From: Tissierellia bacterium KA00581
GTDB lineage: Bacteria > Bacillota > Clostridia > Tissierellales > Peptoniphilaceae
DNA: 36,986 bases
Direction: 5' to 3'
Assembly (NCBI GenBank): GCA_001552895.1
Contig: KQ959627.1
Span: 3,513 to 40,498 of the forward strand
Numbering within the stretch: position 1 is the stretch's first letter; each line of letters starts with the position of its first letter. Shown in pieces: positions 26,151 through 35,039 of this stretch. Below the pieces are notes generated by a model, which worked only from the letters and a program-made list of their open reading frames with translations, was not told where the DNA came from and searched no databases. A program made the translations under genes and the position numbers.

Positions 26151-27401
26151 TTAAATATCTTTATCTTGTAACTCTAAATTTTTTCTAAATTCTGTTGGTA
26201 AAATTTTTTGAAATTTCAAAAAATTTCTATTAAATGTTTTGACTGTATTATATCCAACTTCAAATGCAATATCCGTTATTTGCATATCCGTTTTTAATAA
26301 TAATTTTGTAGATTTATTAATTCGTACAAAATTTAAAAAATTTTTAAAATTTTTTTCTACATAATATACAAATAGTTTATTAAGTTCTATTAAAGAAATT
26401 GAAAATTTTTTACAAATTTCTTCTATATCTATATTATTACTTGAATTTTTAACTACATAGTTTAATATTTTATAAAATTTTCTTATATTTTCTATTTGGC
26501 AAATTTGTGAAACCTTTTGAAAAGTTTGTCTATATTTATTGGGATTTTGTCCTATTCTTGCTGTAAATACTTTTGAAAGATGTGAACAATCTGAAAAACC
26601 TGTAATCTCTGATATTGTTTCTATTGAAAGGTCTGTGTAAAGAAGCATATCCATAGTCTTTCCGATACGCATTTCATTTATTAAACTATTAAAAGATAAT
26701 CCCGTGCTTTCTTTTACGTACCTGTTGATTGTCGATTCACTTACAAAAAATAATTTTGATATCAAAGAAACCGTTATTTTTTCGCTTAAATGAGCATGTA
26801 TATATCTAAAAATATTTATTTTATCAAATTTTTCATTGGCTTTTTTTGCTTTTTCTAAACTACATTCTTGCATTCTTCTATATGTGATAATTAAATCAAT
26901 TATTTTGTTTAGAACATAAGCTGAAGAAATGGGATTTTCATTTTTATCATATAGGGTTGAATCTTCACCTAATTCATCTCGTAGAAGTTTAAAAATATTA
27001 GAAAAATATTCAAACTGTTTATCCGTACATTGAATTACTGGATTATCATAAAATGAATTTATTAAACTTAAATTTTCAGTATCTAAATTATAAAATGATT
27101 TTATTATTTTATTTGCACTATCGAAATTATATTTTAAAATAAAATATTGTATAGTCTTTTTTACCTCAACAACTTCTGTATATTCCCAAGGTAAGATACA
27201 GATTAGAGTTTTATCTTTTATTTCATATATATTATTTTGTATTCTTATTTTTGCATTTGCCTTTTTTACAAGTAAAAATCTTGCAGACTGATGAAAAAGA
27301 CCCGTTGTCGCAGACGCTATTATTTCTCTGTCAATGCTATATAGACTGCCTTCATTTAATGGCGAAGTTTCTTTGTTTTGTATTTCTATTTGTCTTTTCA
27401 T
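26151..27401 (-). CDS. AraC-family transcriptional regulator with two tandem HTH domains
   Basis: The N-terminal 180 residues look like a cupin-type sensing domain (AraC_N-like, weak). Residues about 195-294 form a complete AraC DNA-binding unit, with LISKLFFVSESTINRYVKES and, in the second helix pair, SEITGFSDCSHLSKVFT followed by the PNKYRQ ending. Residues about 308-410 form a second, more divergent unit: EEICKKFSISLIELNKLF and DIAFEVGYNTVKTFNRNF, then LPTEFRK. Most AraC proteins have one such unit. The start at 27401 is chosen because GAGG (27408-27411) precedes it; an upstream extension to 27464 lacks a ribosome site. It is divergent from the 27735 gene, 333 bases away, which makes that gene a possible target; this is inference. 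Confidence 0.87.
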   Translation of the reverse strand: MKRQIEIQNKETSPLNEGSLYSIDREIIASATTGLFHQSARFLLVKKANAKIRIQNNIYEIKDKTLICILPWEYTEVVEVKKTIQYFILKYNFDSANKIIKSFYNLDTENLSLINSFYDNPVIQCTDKQFEYFSNIFKLLRDELGEDSTLYDKNENPISSAYVLNKIIDLIITYRRMQECSLEKAKKANEKFDKINIFRYIHAHLSEKITVSLISKLFFVSESTINRYVKESTGLSFNSLINEMRIGKTMDMLLYTDLSIETISEITGFSDCSHLSKVFTARIGQNPNKYRQTFQKVSQICQIENIRKFYKILNYVVKNSSNNIDIEEICKKFSISLIELNKLFVYYVEKNFKNFLNFVRINKSTKLLLKTDMQITDIAFEVGYNTVKTFNRNFLKFQKILPTEFRKNLELQDKDI

Positions 27402-27452
27402 AAAAAACCTCAAATTTTTTATCAATTTTTTAATTTTAATAATTACACATAT

Positions 27453-27481
27453 AGTATAAAACATATTTTAAAATAAGTAAA
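27453..27481 (-). promoter_or_regulatory. Promoter of the AraC-family gene
   Basis: On the minus strand TTTACT (27476-27481) and TATACT (27453-27458) have a 17-base spacer. Confidence 0.65.
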
Positions 27482-27661
27482 GGACAAAAACATCTAAATA
27501 TATTTGTAAAATCAAGTCAACTAAAGGCACTATTGAATAAAGGAAACGATATTAAATAATTATAACGAATCATTTTTAAAATTATTTTCTAATTAAAAGT
27601 TATATTAAATGATCAATTTATTATATAACAGCTTTTTTTTGTAAAAAATGATAAAAATATA
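27482..27661. other. AT-rich divergent intergenic region
   Basis: The 27402-27734 gap between the divergent genes holds the two promoters listed separately. Between them I see no open frame, RNA gene or clear repeat, only AT-rich sequence that could hold regulator binding sites. Confidence 0.5.
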
Positions 27662-27710
27662 TTGACATCTATTTAATACTTTAGTATAATTAAGATGTAC
27701 TATAGGTACA
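27662..27710 (+). promoter_or_regulatory. Consensus promoter and operator-like palindrome before the 27735 gene
   Basis: Both boxes are exact consensus: TTGACA (27662-27667) and TATAAT (27685-27690) with 17 bases between. TGTAC-TATAG-GTACA (27696-27710) covers the expected transcript start and could be an operator or a 5' stem-loop. Confidence 0.85.
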
Positions 27711-27734
27711 AAAATATATTTTTGGAGGTAAGTT

Positions 27735-28253
27735 ATGAAAAGAAGAATTTTAGTTTTTTGTATGTTATTGTTTTCTTCAATAACGATTTTTGCTTCAAAT
27801 ACCTATGCTAAGGGTAATGAAGAAGTTACACCATTAGTTAAGGTTAAAAGAAAATGGGTTACAGTTTTTAGGGTTTATCCTGCTGGTAACGAACCAGATT
27901 ATATTTTTTATGATGAAAATGGATTTAAAGGCTATATAGGTAAGAGAGTGTCTATGCCTTTTTGGGGTTCTAGTGTAGTTTATGAAGGTTATGTTTATTC
28001 TGGAGATAACTACCCTATACCAACAATGTTAAAACTAAATCACGAAGAAAAGAAAACGGTTACTGTACATGTTCGTTATAATGATTTTGTTGATATAAAG
28101 GACTATTGGTATGATGTAGGCGGATATAAAGGTTGGCTATATGAGAGAGATGCAGAGGCTTATCAAAATAACGATGGTACTTGGGATGTATACTACAAAG
28201 GAGAAGTTATATATTGTCCTCAGTGTATGCTTACTAAGAACAATAAGAGGTAA
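27735..28253 (+). CDS. Exported protein of unknown function with an internal duplication
   Basis: I do not recognise a named family. The 172 residues begin with a signal peptide (about 1-25, TYA before the cut). The mature part contains two related units of about 50 residues. Unit 1 (about 39-94) and unit 2 (about 114-162) share the pattern VTV..R...., then DY..YD..G.KG....R, then V.Y.G.VY or V.YKGEVIY. Unit 2 is followed by CPQC, which could form a disulfide or bind metal. An AGG-rich ribosome site (TGGAGGT) precedes the ATG. A strong consensus promoter drives it, and the lipoprotein gene follows after three bases, so the two probably act together at the cell surface. Confidence 0.75.
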   Translation: MKRRILVFCMLLFSSITIFASNTYAKGNEEVTPLVKVKRKWVTVFRVYPAGNEPDYIFYDENGFKGYIGKRVSMPFWGSSVVYEGYVYSGDNYPIPTMLKLNHEEKKTVTVHVRYNDFVDIKDYWYDVGGYKGWLYERDAEAYQNNDGTWDVYYKGEVIYCPQCMLTKNNKR

Positions 28254-28256
28254 GTT

Positions 28257-28652
28257 ATGAAAAGAATTTTTGTTTCATTTTTAGCTTTGGTAGTTGTTTT
28301 ATTAACAGCATGTAAATCAAGTAATAAAGATATTGACAAATTTACAAATCGTAACTTTAAAGGAAGTAAAGGAGGAAGTATTGTTATATCGAAAGATAAA
28401 TCATCTTTTAAAAAAACGCTTTTATATTCTGGTGCTTCCGTTATCAAGCCTAATACAGATCCGAGTAAGGTAGATAAGAACAGTGTAGAAAAGTCAAAAG
28501 TTAAAGAATTTAAAAATGTTAAAATTTTACAAAAATCAGATGGAAAGTATTTAGTTGCTGATGAATTGAAGTATAAACTTAAAATTGTAGATGATAATAC
28601 AATAATTGACGTTGATGATAATAATGAATATAGAAGTTTAGAGAAAAAATAA
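28257..28652 (+). CDS. Small lipoprotein of unknown function
   Basis: The 131 residues start with a lipoprotein signal, MKRIFVSFLALVVVLLTAC, with the lipobox LTAC and the lipidated Cys at residue 19. The remainder is rich in Lys and Ser in its first half, and ends in a short region of alternating hydrophobic residues (YLVADELKYKLKIVDDNTII) that may form beta strands. No family is recognised. The ribosome site AGAGG overlaps the end of the previous gene, three bases away, so they form an operon closed by a terminator. Confidence 0.75.
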   Translation: MKRIFVSFLALVVVLLTACKSSNKDIDKFTNRNFKGSKGGSIVISKDKSSFKKTLLYSGASVIKPNTDPSKVDKNSVEKSKVKEFKNVKILQKSDGKYLVADELKYKLKIVDDNTIIDVDDNNEYRSLEKK

Positions 28653-28672
28653 TTTAATATTTAGTTAATTTT

Positions 28673-28712
28673 AAATAGCAGTTCAAAATTAAATTTTTGA
28701 ACTGCTATTTTA
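28673..28712 (+). terminator. Terminator after the lipoprotein gene
   Basis: AAATAGCAGTTCAAAA and its near-complement TTTTGAACTGCTATTT form a stem of about 16 pairs around a short AT loop, with T-rich sequence after it. Confidence 0.9.
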
Positions 28713-28783
28713 TTTATTCATAGATTTATCAGTTATTACAATTTTAAAATTAAAAATTGTCCTAAGTTTTTTGAAATTTGTAG

Positions 28784-28814
28784 TATAATAATACTGTAAT
28801 GATATTTGAAATAT
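28784..28814 (+). promoter_or_regulatory. Likely -10 and leader start of the arcB operon
   Basis: TATAAT lies at 28784-28789 inside the dyad AGTAT-AATA-ATACT. No well-spaced -35 is visible (TTGTCC at 28757 is 21 bases away), so activation by a regulator is conceivable. Confidence 0.5.
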
Positions 28815-28840
28815 TAAAAACAAAATAAAGGAGAATTGTT

Positions 28841-29833
28841 ATGAGTAAAAATTTAAGAGCAAGAAATTTTTTAACATTATTAGATTTTACAAGCGATGAA
28901 ATTCGTTATCTTTTAGATCTTTCAAAAAATTTTAAAAATTTAAAAAGAACTAGAACACCTCATCGTTATTTAGAAGGAAAAAATATAGTATTATTATTTG
29001 AAAAAACTTCAACTAGAACTCGTTGTTCATTTGAAGTTGCTGGAATGGACTTAGGTATGGGAGTTACTTATCTTGACCCGGGTTCATCACAAATGGGAAA
29101 AAAAGAATCTATAGAAGATACTGCAAGAGTACTTGGAAGAATGTATGATGGTATTGAATATAGAGGATTTAGTCAAGAACTTGTTACAACTTTAGCAGAA
29201 TATGCAGGCGTTCCTGTATGGAATGGATTAACAGATAAATTTCACCCAACTCAAATGCTTGCAGACCTTTTAACTATCGAAGAAAAATTTGGATATTTAA
29301 AAGGACTAAATTTTGTTTATATGGGAGATGCAAGAAATAATATGGGAAATTCTCTTATGATAGCTTGTGCTAAAATGGGATTAAACTTTACAGCTTGTGC
29401 TCCAAAAGAATTATGGCCAGAAGAATCTTTAAGAGAAAAAGCTTTAGAAATTGCAAAACAAAGTCATTTCACTGTAAGTTTTGAAGAAGATGTAAAAAAA
29501 GCAACAACAAATGCAGATGTAGTTTACACTGATATTTGGGTATCAATGGGTGAACCAGATGAAGTTTGGGAACAAAGGATAAAACTTTTAAAACCATATC
29601 AAGTAAATAAACAAGTTATGGATAATGCAAAAGATACAGCAATATTTATGCACTGCCTACCATCATTTCATGATCAAAAAACTATAATAGGAAGAGAAAT
29701 TTTTGAAAAATTTGGTATTTCTGAAATGGAAGTTACAGATGAAGTTTTTGAATCAGAAAAATCTGTTGTATTTGATGAAGCAGAAAACAGAATGCATACT
29801 ATAAAAGCAGTTATGTATGCTACACTTTGGTAA
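28841..29833 (+). CDS. arcB: Ornithine carbamoyltransferase (probably catabolic)
   Basis: The enzyme interconverts ornithine plus carbamoyl phosphate and citrulline plus phosphate. Carbamoyl-phosphate binding residues are in KTSTRTR (about 53-59), and HPTQ and HCLP are present. The SMG loop ([11 protein letters not shown]) marks ornithine specificity against putrescine or aspartate. Its 330 residues are normal. The next gene is carbamate kinase, so the pair probably runs as the last two steps of the arginine deiminase route, giving ATP from citrulline. The arginine deiminase gene (arcA) is not in the window. An anabolic ArgF role cannot be excluded from sequence alone. Confidence 0.93.
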   Translation: MSKNLRARNFLTLLDFTSDEIRYLLDLSKNFKNLKRTRTPHRYLEGKNIVLLFEKTSTRTRCSFEVAGMDLGMGVTYLDPGSSQMGKKESIEDTARVLGRMYDGIEYRGFSQELVTTLAEYAGVPVWNGLTDKFHPTQMLADLLTIEEKFGYLKGLNFVYMGDARNNMGNSLMIACAKMGLNFTACAPKELWPEESLREKALEIAKQSHFTVSFEEDVKKATTNADVVYTDIWVSMGEPDEVWEQRIKLLKPYQVNKQVMDNAKDTAIFMHCLPSFHDQKTIIGREIFEKFGISEMEVTDEVFESEKSVVFDEAENRMHTIKAVMYATLW

Positions 29834-29843
29834 GGAAAAATAT

Positions 29844-30779
29844 ATGAGTCAAAAAATAGTTATAGCACTTGGAGGTAATGCTTTAGGTAACAATCCTATC
29901 GAACAATTAAAAAAAGTAAAGATAGCAACCGACATTATTTCTGATTTGATAAAAGAAGGAAATGATGTAGTAATAGGCCATGGAAACGGACCTCAAGTAG
30001 GTATGATAAAACTTGCAATGGACTATTCATCAAATTCAGATGAAAAAACACCATCAATGCCACTTGTAGAATGTGGAGCAATGAGCCAAGGATATATAGG
30101 CTATCATTTACAACAAGCATTTAACGCATCATTTAGCGAAAAAAATATAGAAAAAACAGCTATTTCAGTAATAACACAAGTTGAAGTATCAAAAGAAGAT
30201 AAAGCATTTGAAAATCCTACAAAGCCTGTTGGAATGTTTTATACAAAAGAAAAAGCACAAGAACTTCAAAGAGAAAAAGGCTTTAAATTTATTGAAGATG
30301 CTGGGAGAGGATATAGAAAAGTAGTACCATCTCCAAAACCATTAAAGATAGTTGAGCTTGATGCAATAAAAAAAATGATTGACCAAGGTCTTATAGTAAT
30401 TACAGTTGGTGGTGGGGGCATACCAGTTGTAAAAGAAAATAAAAAATTAGTTGGAATAGATGCGGTTATAGATAAAGATAAATCAAGCTCTAAACTTGCT
30501 TTAGATTTAGATGCAGATGTTCTTTTGATTTTAACTGCTGTTGATAAAGTTTATATAAATTTCAACAAAGAAAATCAAAAAGCTTTAGATAAGCTAAATA
30601 TAAAAGATGCTAAGAAATATATGCTAGAAGGTCAGTTTGCTAAGGGAAGTATGCTTCCTAAAATCGAAGCTTGCATAGATTTTGTAGAAAAATCAAAAAA
30701 TTCCTATGCAATAATAACATCTCTTGAAAAAGCAATGGACGCTTTAAAAGGCTTAACTGGAACAAAAATAATCAAATAG
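29844..30779 (+). CDS. arcC: Carbamate kinase
   Basis: The enzyme makes ATP from carbamoyl phosphate and ADP. The amino-acid-kinase fold is evident from IVIALGGNALG (about 4-14), VIGHGNGPQVG, the long PVGMFYTKEKAQ insert typical of carbamate kinases, the GGGGIPVV loop, and the C-terminal GSMLPKIEA. The 311 residues fit. The start at 29844 follows an AAGGA site; the frame from 29817 overlaps arcB and lacks one. It is ten bases downstream of arcB and upstream of a transporter gene in the same operon. Confidence 0.96.
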   Translation: MSQKIVIALGGNALGNNPIEQLKKVKIATDIISDLIKEGNDVVIGHGNGPQVGMIKLAMDYSSNSDEKTPSMPLVECGAMSQGYIGYHLQQAFNASFSEKNIEKTAISVITQVEVSKEDKAFENPTKPVGMFYTKEKAQELQREKGFKFIEDAGRGYRKVVPSPKPLKIVELDAIKKMIDQGLIVITVGGGGIPVVKENKKLVGIDAVIDKDKSSSKLALDLDADVLLILTAVDKVYINFNKENQKALDKLNIKDAKKYMLEGQFAKGSMLPKIEACIDFVEKSKNSYAIITSLEKAMDALKGLTGTKIIK

Positions 30780-30791
30780 GAGGAAACTTTT

Positions 30792-31712
30792 GTGAAGGCT
30801 TATAAAATGTCTTTTTTAGCTAAACTTATACTTCTTATAGTTGCGGTGCTTTGGGGAACATCGCTTACAGTTGTAAAAAGTGCTGCAGATGTTTTTAAAC
30901 CAAATTTTATACTCGCAATTAGATTTACAATAGCAAGTATAATACTTATAGTTATATTTCATAAAAGATTATTTAAAGCAAGAAAAAATGAAATAAAAGC
31001 AGGAATAATAATAGGAATATTTTTATTTGTATCATATTCGAGCCAAACTTTAGGAGTTACTTTTACAACTCCTGGAAGAAGCGGATTTTTATCAGCATCT
31101 TATTGTGTTATGGTACCATTTATCTACTGGATAACAAATAAAATAAAGCCAGATAAATTTAATATTTTTGCTGCAATTTTTTGTGTACTAGGGATTTTTT
31201 TCATTGCTATGGCAGGAGAGAGTAATTTATCATTTTCATCAAATATTAGACAACTTTATGGAGATGGACTAGCACTTTTAAGTGGATTTTTGTTTGCATC
31301 TCACATTGTTTCAGTTACAAGATTTGGAAAAGGAAAAGACCCTTTTGTTTTAACGATAATGCAGTTTATAACTTCAGCTTTATTATCTTGGATAGTTACA
31401 TTTATTTTTGAAGATAATTCATTTACAAAAATTTCAACAAGACCAATTTTAGAAGTTTTGTACTTATCCATAATGTGTACAGCAATAGCACTTTTGTTAC
31501 AAAATATTGGACAAAAATATACAGATCCAAGCAGTGCTTCAATAATACTTGGTTGTGAATCAATTTTTGGAGTAATACTACCAGTTGCAATAGGAGTTGA
31601 AAGTTTAACTTTTAATTCTTTTATAGGATTTGTTTTGATTTTCATAGCTATAATTATTTCAGAAACAAAATTATCATTTATATTAAATAAAAAACCAAAA
31701 AAGGATAGTTAA
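30792..31712 (+). CDS. DMT-superfamily (EamA) transporter
   Basis: This 306-residue membrane protein shows two EamA repeats of about five helices each: WGTSLTVVKSAAD near residue 22 and the second repeat from about residue 150, ending with a basic tail. EamA carriers export or exchange small metabolites such as amino acids. It starts with GTG; the AGGAGG site at 30778-30783 is eight bases away and the ATG further in lacks one. It takes the place usually held by arcD, so transport of an arginine-route metabolite is a reasonable guess, but no residue shows the substrate. Confidence 0.85.
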   Translation: MKAYKMSFLAKLILLIVAVLWGTSLTVVKSAADVFKPNFILAIRFTIASIILIVIFHKRLFKARKNEIKAGIIIGIFLFVSYSSQTLGVTFTTPGRSGFLSASYCVMVPFIYWITNKIKPDKFNIFAAIFCVLGIFFIAMAGESNLSFSSNIRQLYGDGLALLSGFLFASHIVSVTRFGKGKDPFVLTIMQFITSALLSWIVTFIFEDNSFTKISTRPILEVLYLSIMCTAIALLLQNIGQKYTDPSSASIILGCESIFGVILPVAIGVESLTFNSFIGFVLIFIAIIISETKLSFILNKKPKKDS

Positions 31713-31740
31713 TAAGGATAAATAATTAACTATCCTTTTT
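31698..31740 (+). terminator. Terminator of the arcB-arcC-transporter operon
   Basis: AAAAGGATAGTTAAT and its complement form a 15-pair stem with a loop of about ten bases, ending in TTTTT. The left arm contains the stop codon of the transporter gene. Confidence 0.9.
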
Positions 31741-31794
31741 ATTTTGTGTTGAAAAAAATTTTTTTAAAAATATATATGAAAATTAAAAAAATAA

Positions 31795-31846
31795 TTGACT
31801 TTTTTTAAAAAAAATGATAGAATATCTAAGTACATTTAATAATGTA
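31795..31846 (+). promoter_or_regulatory. Promoter of the str operon with a 5' hairpin
   Basis: TTGACT (31795-31800) and TAGAAT (31818-31823) have a 17-base spacer. TACATT-TAAT-AATGTA (31831-31846) forms a six-pair stem at the expected transcript start. Confidence 0.85.
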
Positions 31847-31888
31847 TATTTATGTGCATTTTTAATTTATATTTGAGGAGGTGAAGAA

Positions 31889-32299
31889 ATGCCAACAATT
31901 AACCAGTTAATTAAACAAGGAAGACATAGAGTTGTATCAAAGTCAAAATCACCAGCTTTAAGTTTTAATTTTAACACTCTTAAAAAGAGAGCAACAGAAA
32001 GTGATTCACCACAAAAAAGAGGTGTTTGTACAGCTGTAAGAACTGTAACTCCTAAAAAGCCAAACTCTGCGTTACGTAAGGTTGCAAGGGTTAGACTAAC
32101 AAATGGAATGGAAGTTGCAGCTTATATTCCGGGTATAGGTCATAATCTACAAGAACACAGTGTTGTTCTTATTAGAGGTGGAAGAGTTAAGGACCTTCCA
32201 GGGGTTAGATACCATATAATTAGAGGTACATTAGATACTGCAGGAGTAGCTAACAGAAAACAAGGAAGATCTAAATATGGTGCAAAAAGACCTAAATAA
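31889..32299 (+). CDS. rpsL: Ribosomal protein S12
   Basis: S12 is part of the decoding centre of the 30S subunit. Conserved blocks include [28 protein letters not shown] and [13 protein letters not shown]. Lysines are present at both sites where streptomycin-resistance changes usually occur (in KKPNS and VKDLPG), the wild-type state. A GAGGAGGTG site precedes the ATG. It is the first gene of the rpsL-rpsG-fusA-tuf operon. Confidence 0.98.
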   Translation: MPTINQLIKQGRHRVVSKSKSPALSFNFNTLKKRATESDSPQKRGVCTAVRTVTPKKPNSALRKVARVRLTNGMEVAAYIPGIGHNLQEHSVVLIRGGRVKDLPGVRYHIIRGTLDTAGVANRKQGRSKYGAKRPK

Positions 32300-32430
32300 T
32301 TAAACTGATGTGGCAGAAATGTTATATTAATTAGATTTTTAATTTTTTAATACATACATTTATGCACTTTCAGCAAAAAATAATCGCTGAGTACCAGTGA
32401 TACTACTAATATGGTAAGGAGGGAAGAAAG
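32300..32430 (+). promoter_or_regulatory. Structured rpsL-rpsG spacer, possible ribosomal-protein binding leader
   Basis: The 131-base spacer is long for this operon. TCAGC/GCTGA (32370-32390) and TACCA/TGGTA (32392-32416) form two adjacent stems, and the second ends at the AAGGAGG ribosome site (32416-32422). In E. coli, S7 represses the str operon by binding the rpsL-rpsG spacer; a similar role here is inference. Confidence 0.45.
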
Positions 32431-32901
32431 GTGCCAAGAAAAGGAAATGTTCCAAAAAGAGAGGTAATGCCAGATCCTATTTATGGAGATGTTGTTGTTA
32501 CTAAACTTATAAACAATATTATGCTTGATGGTAAAAAAGGAACTGCTCAAGCAATTGTATATGGTGCATTTGAAATTGTGAAAGAAAAAACTGGAGAAGA
32601 ACCTACAGAAATTTTCAGAAAAGCTTTAGAAAATATTATGCCAGTTTTGGAAATCAAAGCAAGACGTATAGGTGGTGCAACATACCAAGTGCCTATCCAA
32701 GTTAGACCTGAGAGAAGACAAACTTTAGGTTTAAGATGGCTTGTAACTTACTCTAGAACTAGAGGAGAAAAGACAATGAAAGAAAGACTTGCTAAAGAAA
32801 TTTTAGATGCTCTAAATAACACTGGTTCAAGTGTTAAAAAGAGAGAAGATACTCACAAAATGGCAGAAGCAAACAAAGCTTTTGCACATTATGGATTCTA
32901 A
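32431..32901 (+). CDS. rpsG: Ribosomal protein S7
   Basis: S7 organises the head of the 30S subunit and contacts the exit-site tRNA. The sequence shows the standard [12 protein letters not shown] start, the [14 protein letters not shown] segment and the [13 protein letters not shown] region. Its 156 residues are normal. It begins with GTG, eight bases after AAGGAGG. fusA follows after 39 bases. Confidence 0.98.
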   Translation: MPRKGNVPKREVMPDPIYGDVVVTKLINNIMLDGKKGTAQAIVYGAFEIVKEKTGEEPTEIFRKALENIMPVLEIKARRIGGATYQVPIQVRPERRQTLGLRWLVTYSRTRGEKTMKERLAKEILDALNNTGSSVKKREDTHKMAEANKAFAHYGF

Positions 32902-32940
32902 TATAGGAAGTTTATTTTATAAGAAAGGGGAAATACTACT

Positions 32941-35022
32941 GTGGCAAAAAGACAATATTCACTTGCAAACACAAGAAATATTGGTATAATGGCGCATATC
33001 GATGCAGGTAAAACAACTGTAACTGAAAGAATGCTTTATTATACAGGAAAGATCCACAAGATTGGTGATACTCATGAAGGTGCAGCCCAAATGGACTGGA
33101 TGGAACAAGAAAAAGAAAGAGGTATCACAATTTGTTCAGCTGCAACAACTTGTATTTGGAAACAAAATAGAATTAACATTATAGATACTCCAGGACACGT
33201 TGATTTTACAGTTGAAGTAGAAAGATCTTTAAGAGTTCTTGATGGTTCTATTGCACTTTTTGATGCAAAAAGCGGTGTAGAACCACAATCAGAAACTGTT
33301 TGGAGACAAGCAGATAAATATGGTGTACCAAGAATTTGCTTTATAAATAAAATGGATGCAACAGGTGCTAATTATTATGATTCTATTGAAACAATCAAAG
33401 ATAAATTAAAAGCTAATCCTGTTCCAATTCAAATTCCTATAGGATCAGAACATGAATTTGTAGGAATTATAGATCTTGTTACTATGGAAGCAAGAGTTTA
33501 TAAAGATGATTTAGGTAATGTTGTAGAAGTAACAGATGTTCCAGATGCTTATAAGGATAAAGCAGAAGAATATCGTCAAGCTTTAATTGAAGCTTTAGCT
33601 GAAACTGATGAAGTAATTATGGAAAAATATTTAGAAGGAGATCCTATTTCTCCTGAAGAAATTAATGCTGCAATTAGACGTGCAACTATTAGTTTGTCAA
33701 TTAATCCTGTACTTTGCGGTTCAGCATATAAAAATAAAGGTGTTCAACCTTTACTTGATGCAATAGTAAACTTTATGCCATCACCACTTGATGTTCCTTC
33801 AATTAAAGGAATTAATGCTGATGATGAAAGTGAAATAGAAAGACATGCATCTGATGAAGAACCATTCTCCGCACTTGCATTTAAGATTGTTGCGGATCCT
33901 TTTGTTGGAAAGCTTGCTTATTTTAGAGTTTATTCAGGAACTTTACAAGCAGGTTCTTATGTTTACAATTCAACAAAAGGCAAAAAAGAAAGAATCGGTA
34001 GAATTCTTATGATGCATGCTAATAAAAGAGAAGAAGTAGATAGCGTATCTGCTGGAGATATTGCAGCTGCTGTTGGTCTTAAAGATACAACAACAGGAGA
34101 TACACTTTGTGATATTAATAATCCAATAATACTAGAAAAGATGGAATTTCCAGAACCAGTAATTTCTGTTGCAATAGAACCAAAAACAAAGGCTTCTCAA
34201 GAAAAAATGAGTATAGCACTTCAAAAACTTGCAGAAGAAGATCCTACTTTTAGAACATATACTGACGAAGAAACAGGTCAAACTATTATCGCCGGTATGG
34301 GAGAATTACACTTAGAAATTATCGTAGATAGACTTTTAAGAGAATTCAAAGTAGAAGCTAATATAGGAAATCCACAAGTTGCTTACAGAGAATCTATTTC
34401 TAAAGCTGCTGAAGCAGAAGGAAAGTATGTAAGACAATCTGGTGGTCGTGGACAATACGGACATTGTAAGATTAAGATTGAACCTCAAGAACCGGGTAAG
34501 GGCTTTGAATTTGTAAATAACATTGTTGGAGGAGCTATTCCAAAAGAATATATTGGACCTGTTCAACAAGGTATTGAAGAAGCAACTCAAGCAGGTGTTC
34601 TTGCAGGATATCCTGTTTTGGATGTAAAAGTTACTTTATTTGATGGTTCATATCATGAAGTTGACTCATCTGAAATGGCATTTAAAATAGCTGGTTCTAT
34701 GGGATTTAGAGCTGCTGTTGCAAAAGCTGCACCAGTTTTACTAGAACCTATGATGAAAGTTGAAATTACAACTCCAGATGAATATTTAGGAGATGTAATG
34801 GGAGATGTTTCATCAAGAAGAGGTAGAATTCAAGGAATGAATCCAAAAAATGGTGTTCATATCTTAGATGCTTTTATACCTTTAGCTGAAATGTTTGGAT
34901 ATGCAACAGATTTGAGAAGTAATACTCAAGGTCGTGCAACATATTCAATGCAATTTGATCATTATGAAAAAGTGCCTCAAGCTATTTCTGACAAAGTAGT
35001 TGGCGAGAGAGCAAAAAAATAG
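32941..35022 (+). CDS. fusA: Elongation factor G
   Basis: EF-G is the GTPase that drives ribosomal translocation. The G domain shows AHIDAGKTT (P-loop, about 17-25), RGITI in switch I, DTPGHVDF (G3) and NKMDA (G4). Domains II to V follow in the usual order, including the [10 protein letters not shown] and [10 protein letters not shown] segments. Its 693 residues are normal. It starts with GTG after an AAAGGGG site and is followed by tuf after 17 bases. Confidence 0.98.
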   Translation: MAKRQYSLANTRNIGIMAHIDAGKTTVTERMLYYTGKIHKIGDTHEGAAQMDWMEQEKERGITICSAATTCIWKQNRINIIDTPGHVDFTVEVERSLRVLDGSIALFDAKSGVEPQSETVWRQADKYGVPRICFINKMDATGANYYDSIETIKDKLKANPVPIQIPIGSEHEFVGIIDLVTMEARVYKDDLGNVVEVTDVPDAYKDKAEEYRQALIEALAETDEVIMEKYLEGDPISPEEINAAIRRATISLSINPVLCGSAYKNKGVQPLLDAIVNFMPSPLDVPSIKGINADDESEIERHASDEEPFSALAFKIVADPFVGKLAYFRVYSGTLQAGSYVYNSTKGKKERIGRILMMHANKREEVDSVSAGDIAAAVGLKDTTTGDTLCDINNPIILEKMEFPEPVISVAIEPKTKASQEKMSIALQKLAEEDPTFRTYTDEETGQTIIAGMGELHLEIIVDRLLREFKVEANIGNPQVAYRESISKAAEAEGKYVRQSGGRGQYGHCKIKIEPQEPGKGFEFVNNIVGGAIPKEYIGPVQQGIEEATQAGVLAGYPVLDVKVTLFDGSYHEVDSSEMAFKIAGSMGFRAAVAKAAPVLLEPMMKVEITTPDEYLGDVMGDVSSRRGRIQGMNPKNGVHILDAFIPLAEMFGYATDLRSNTQGRATYSMQFDHYEKVPQAISDKVVGERAKK

Positions 35023-35039
35023 ATTAGGAGGATTTTAAA

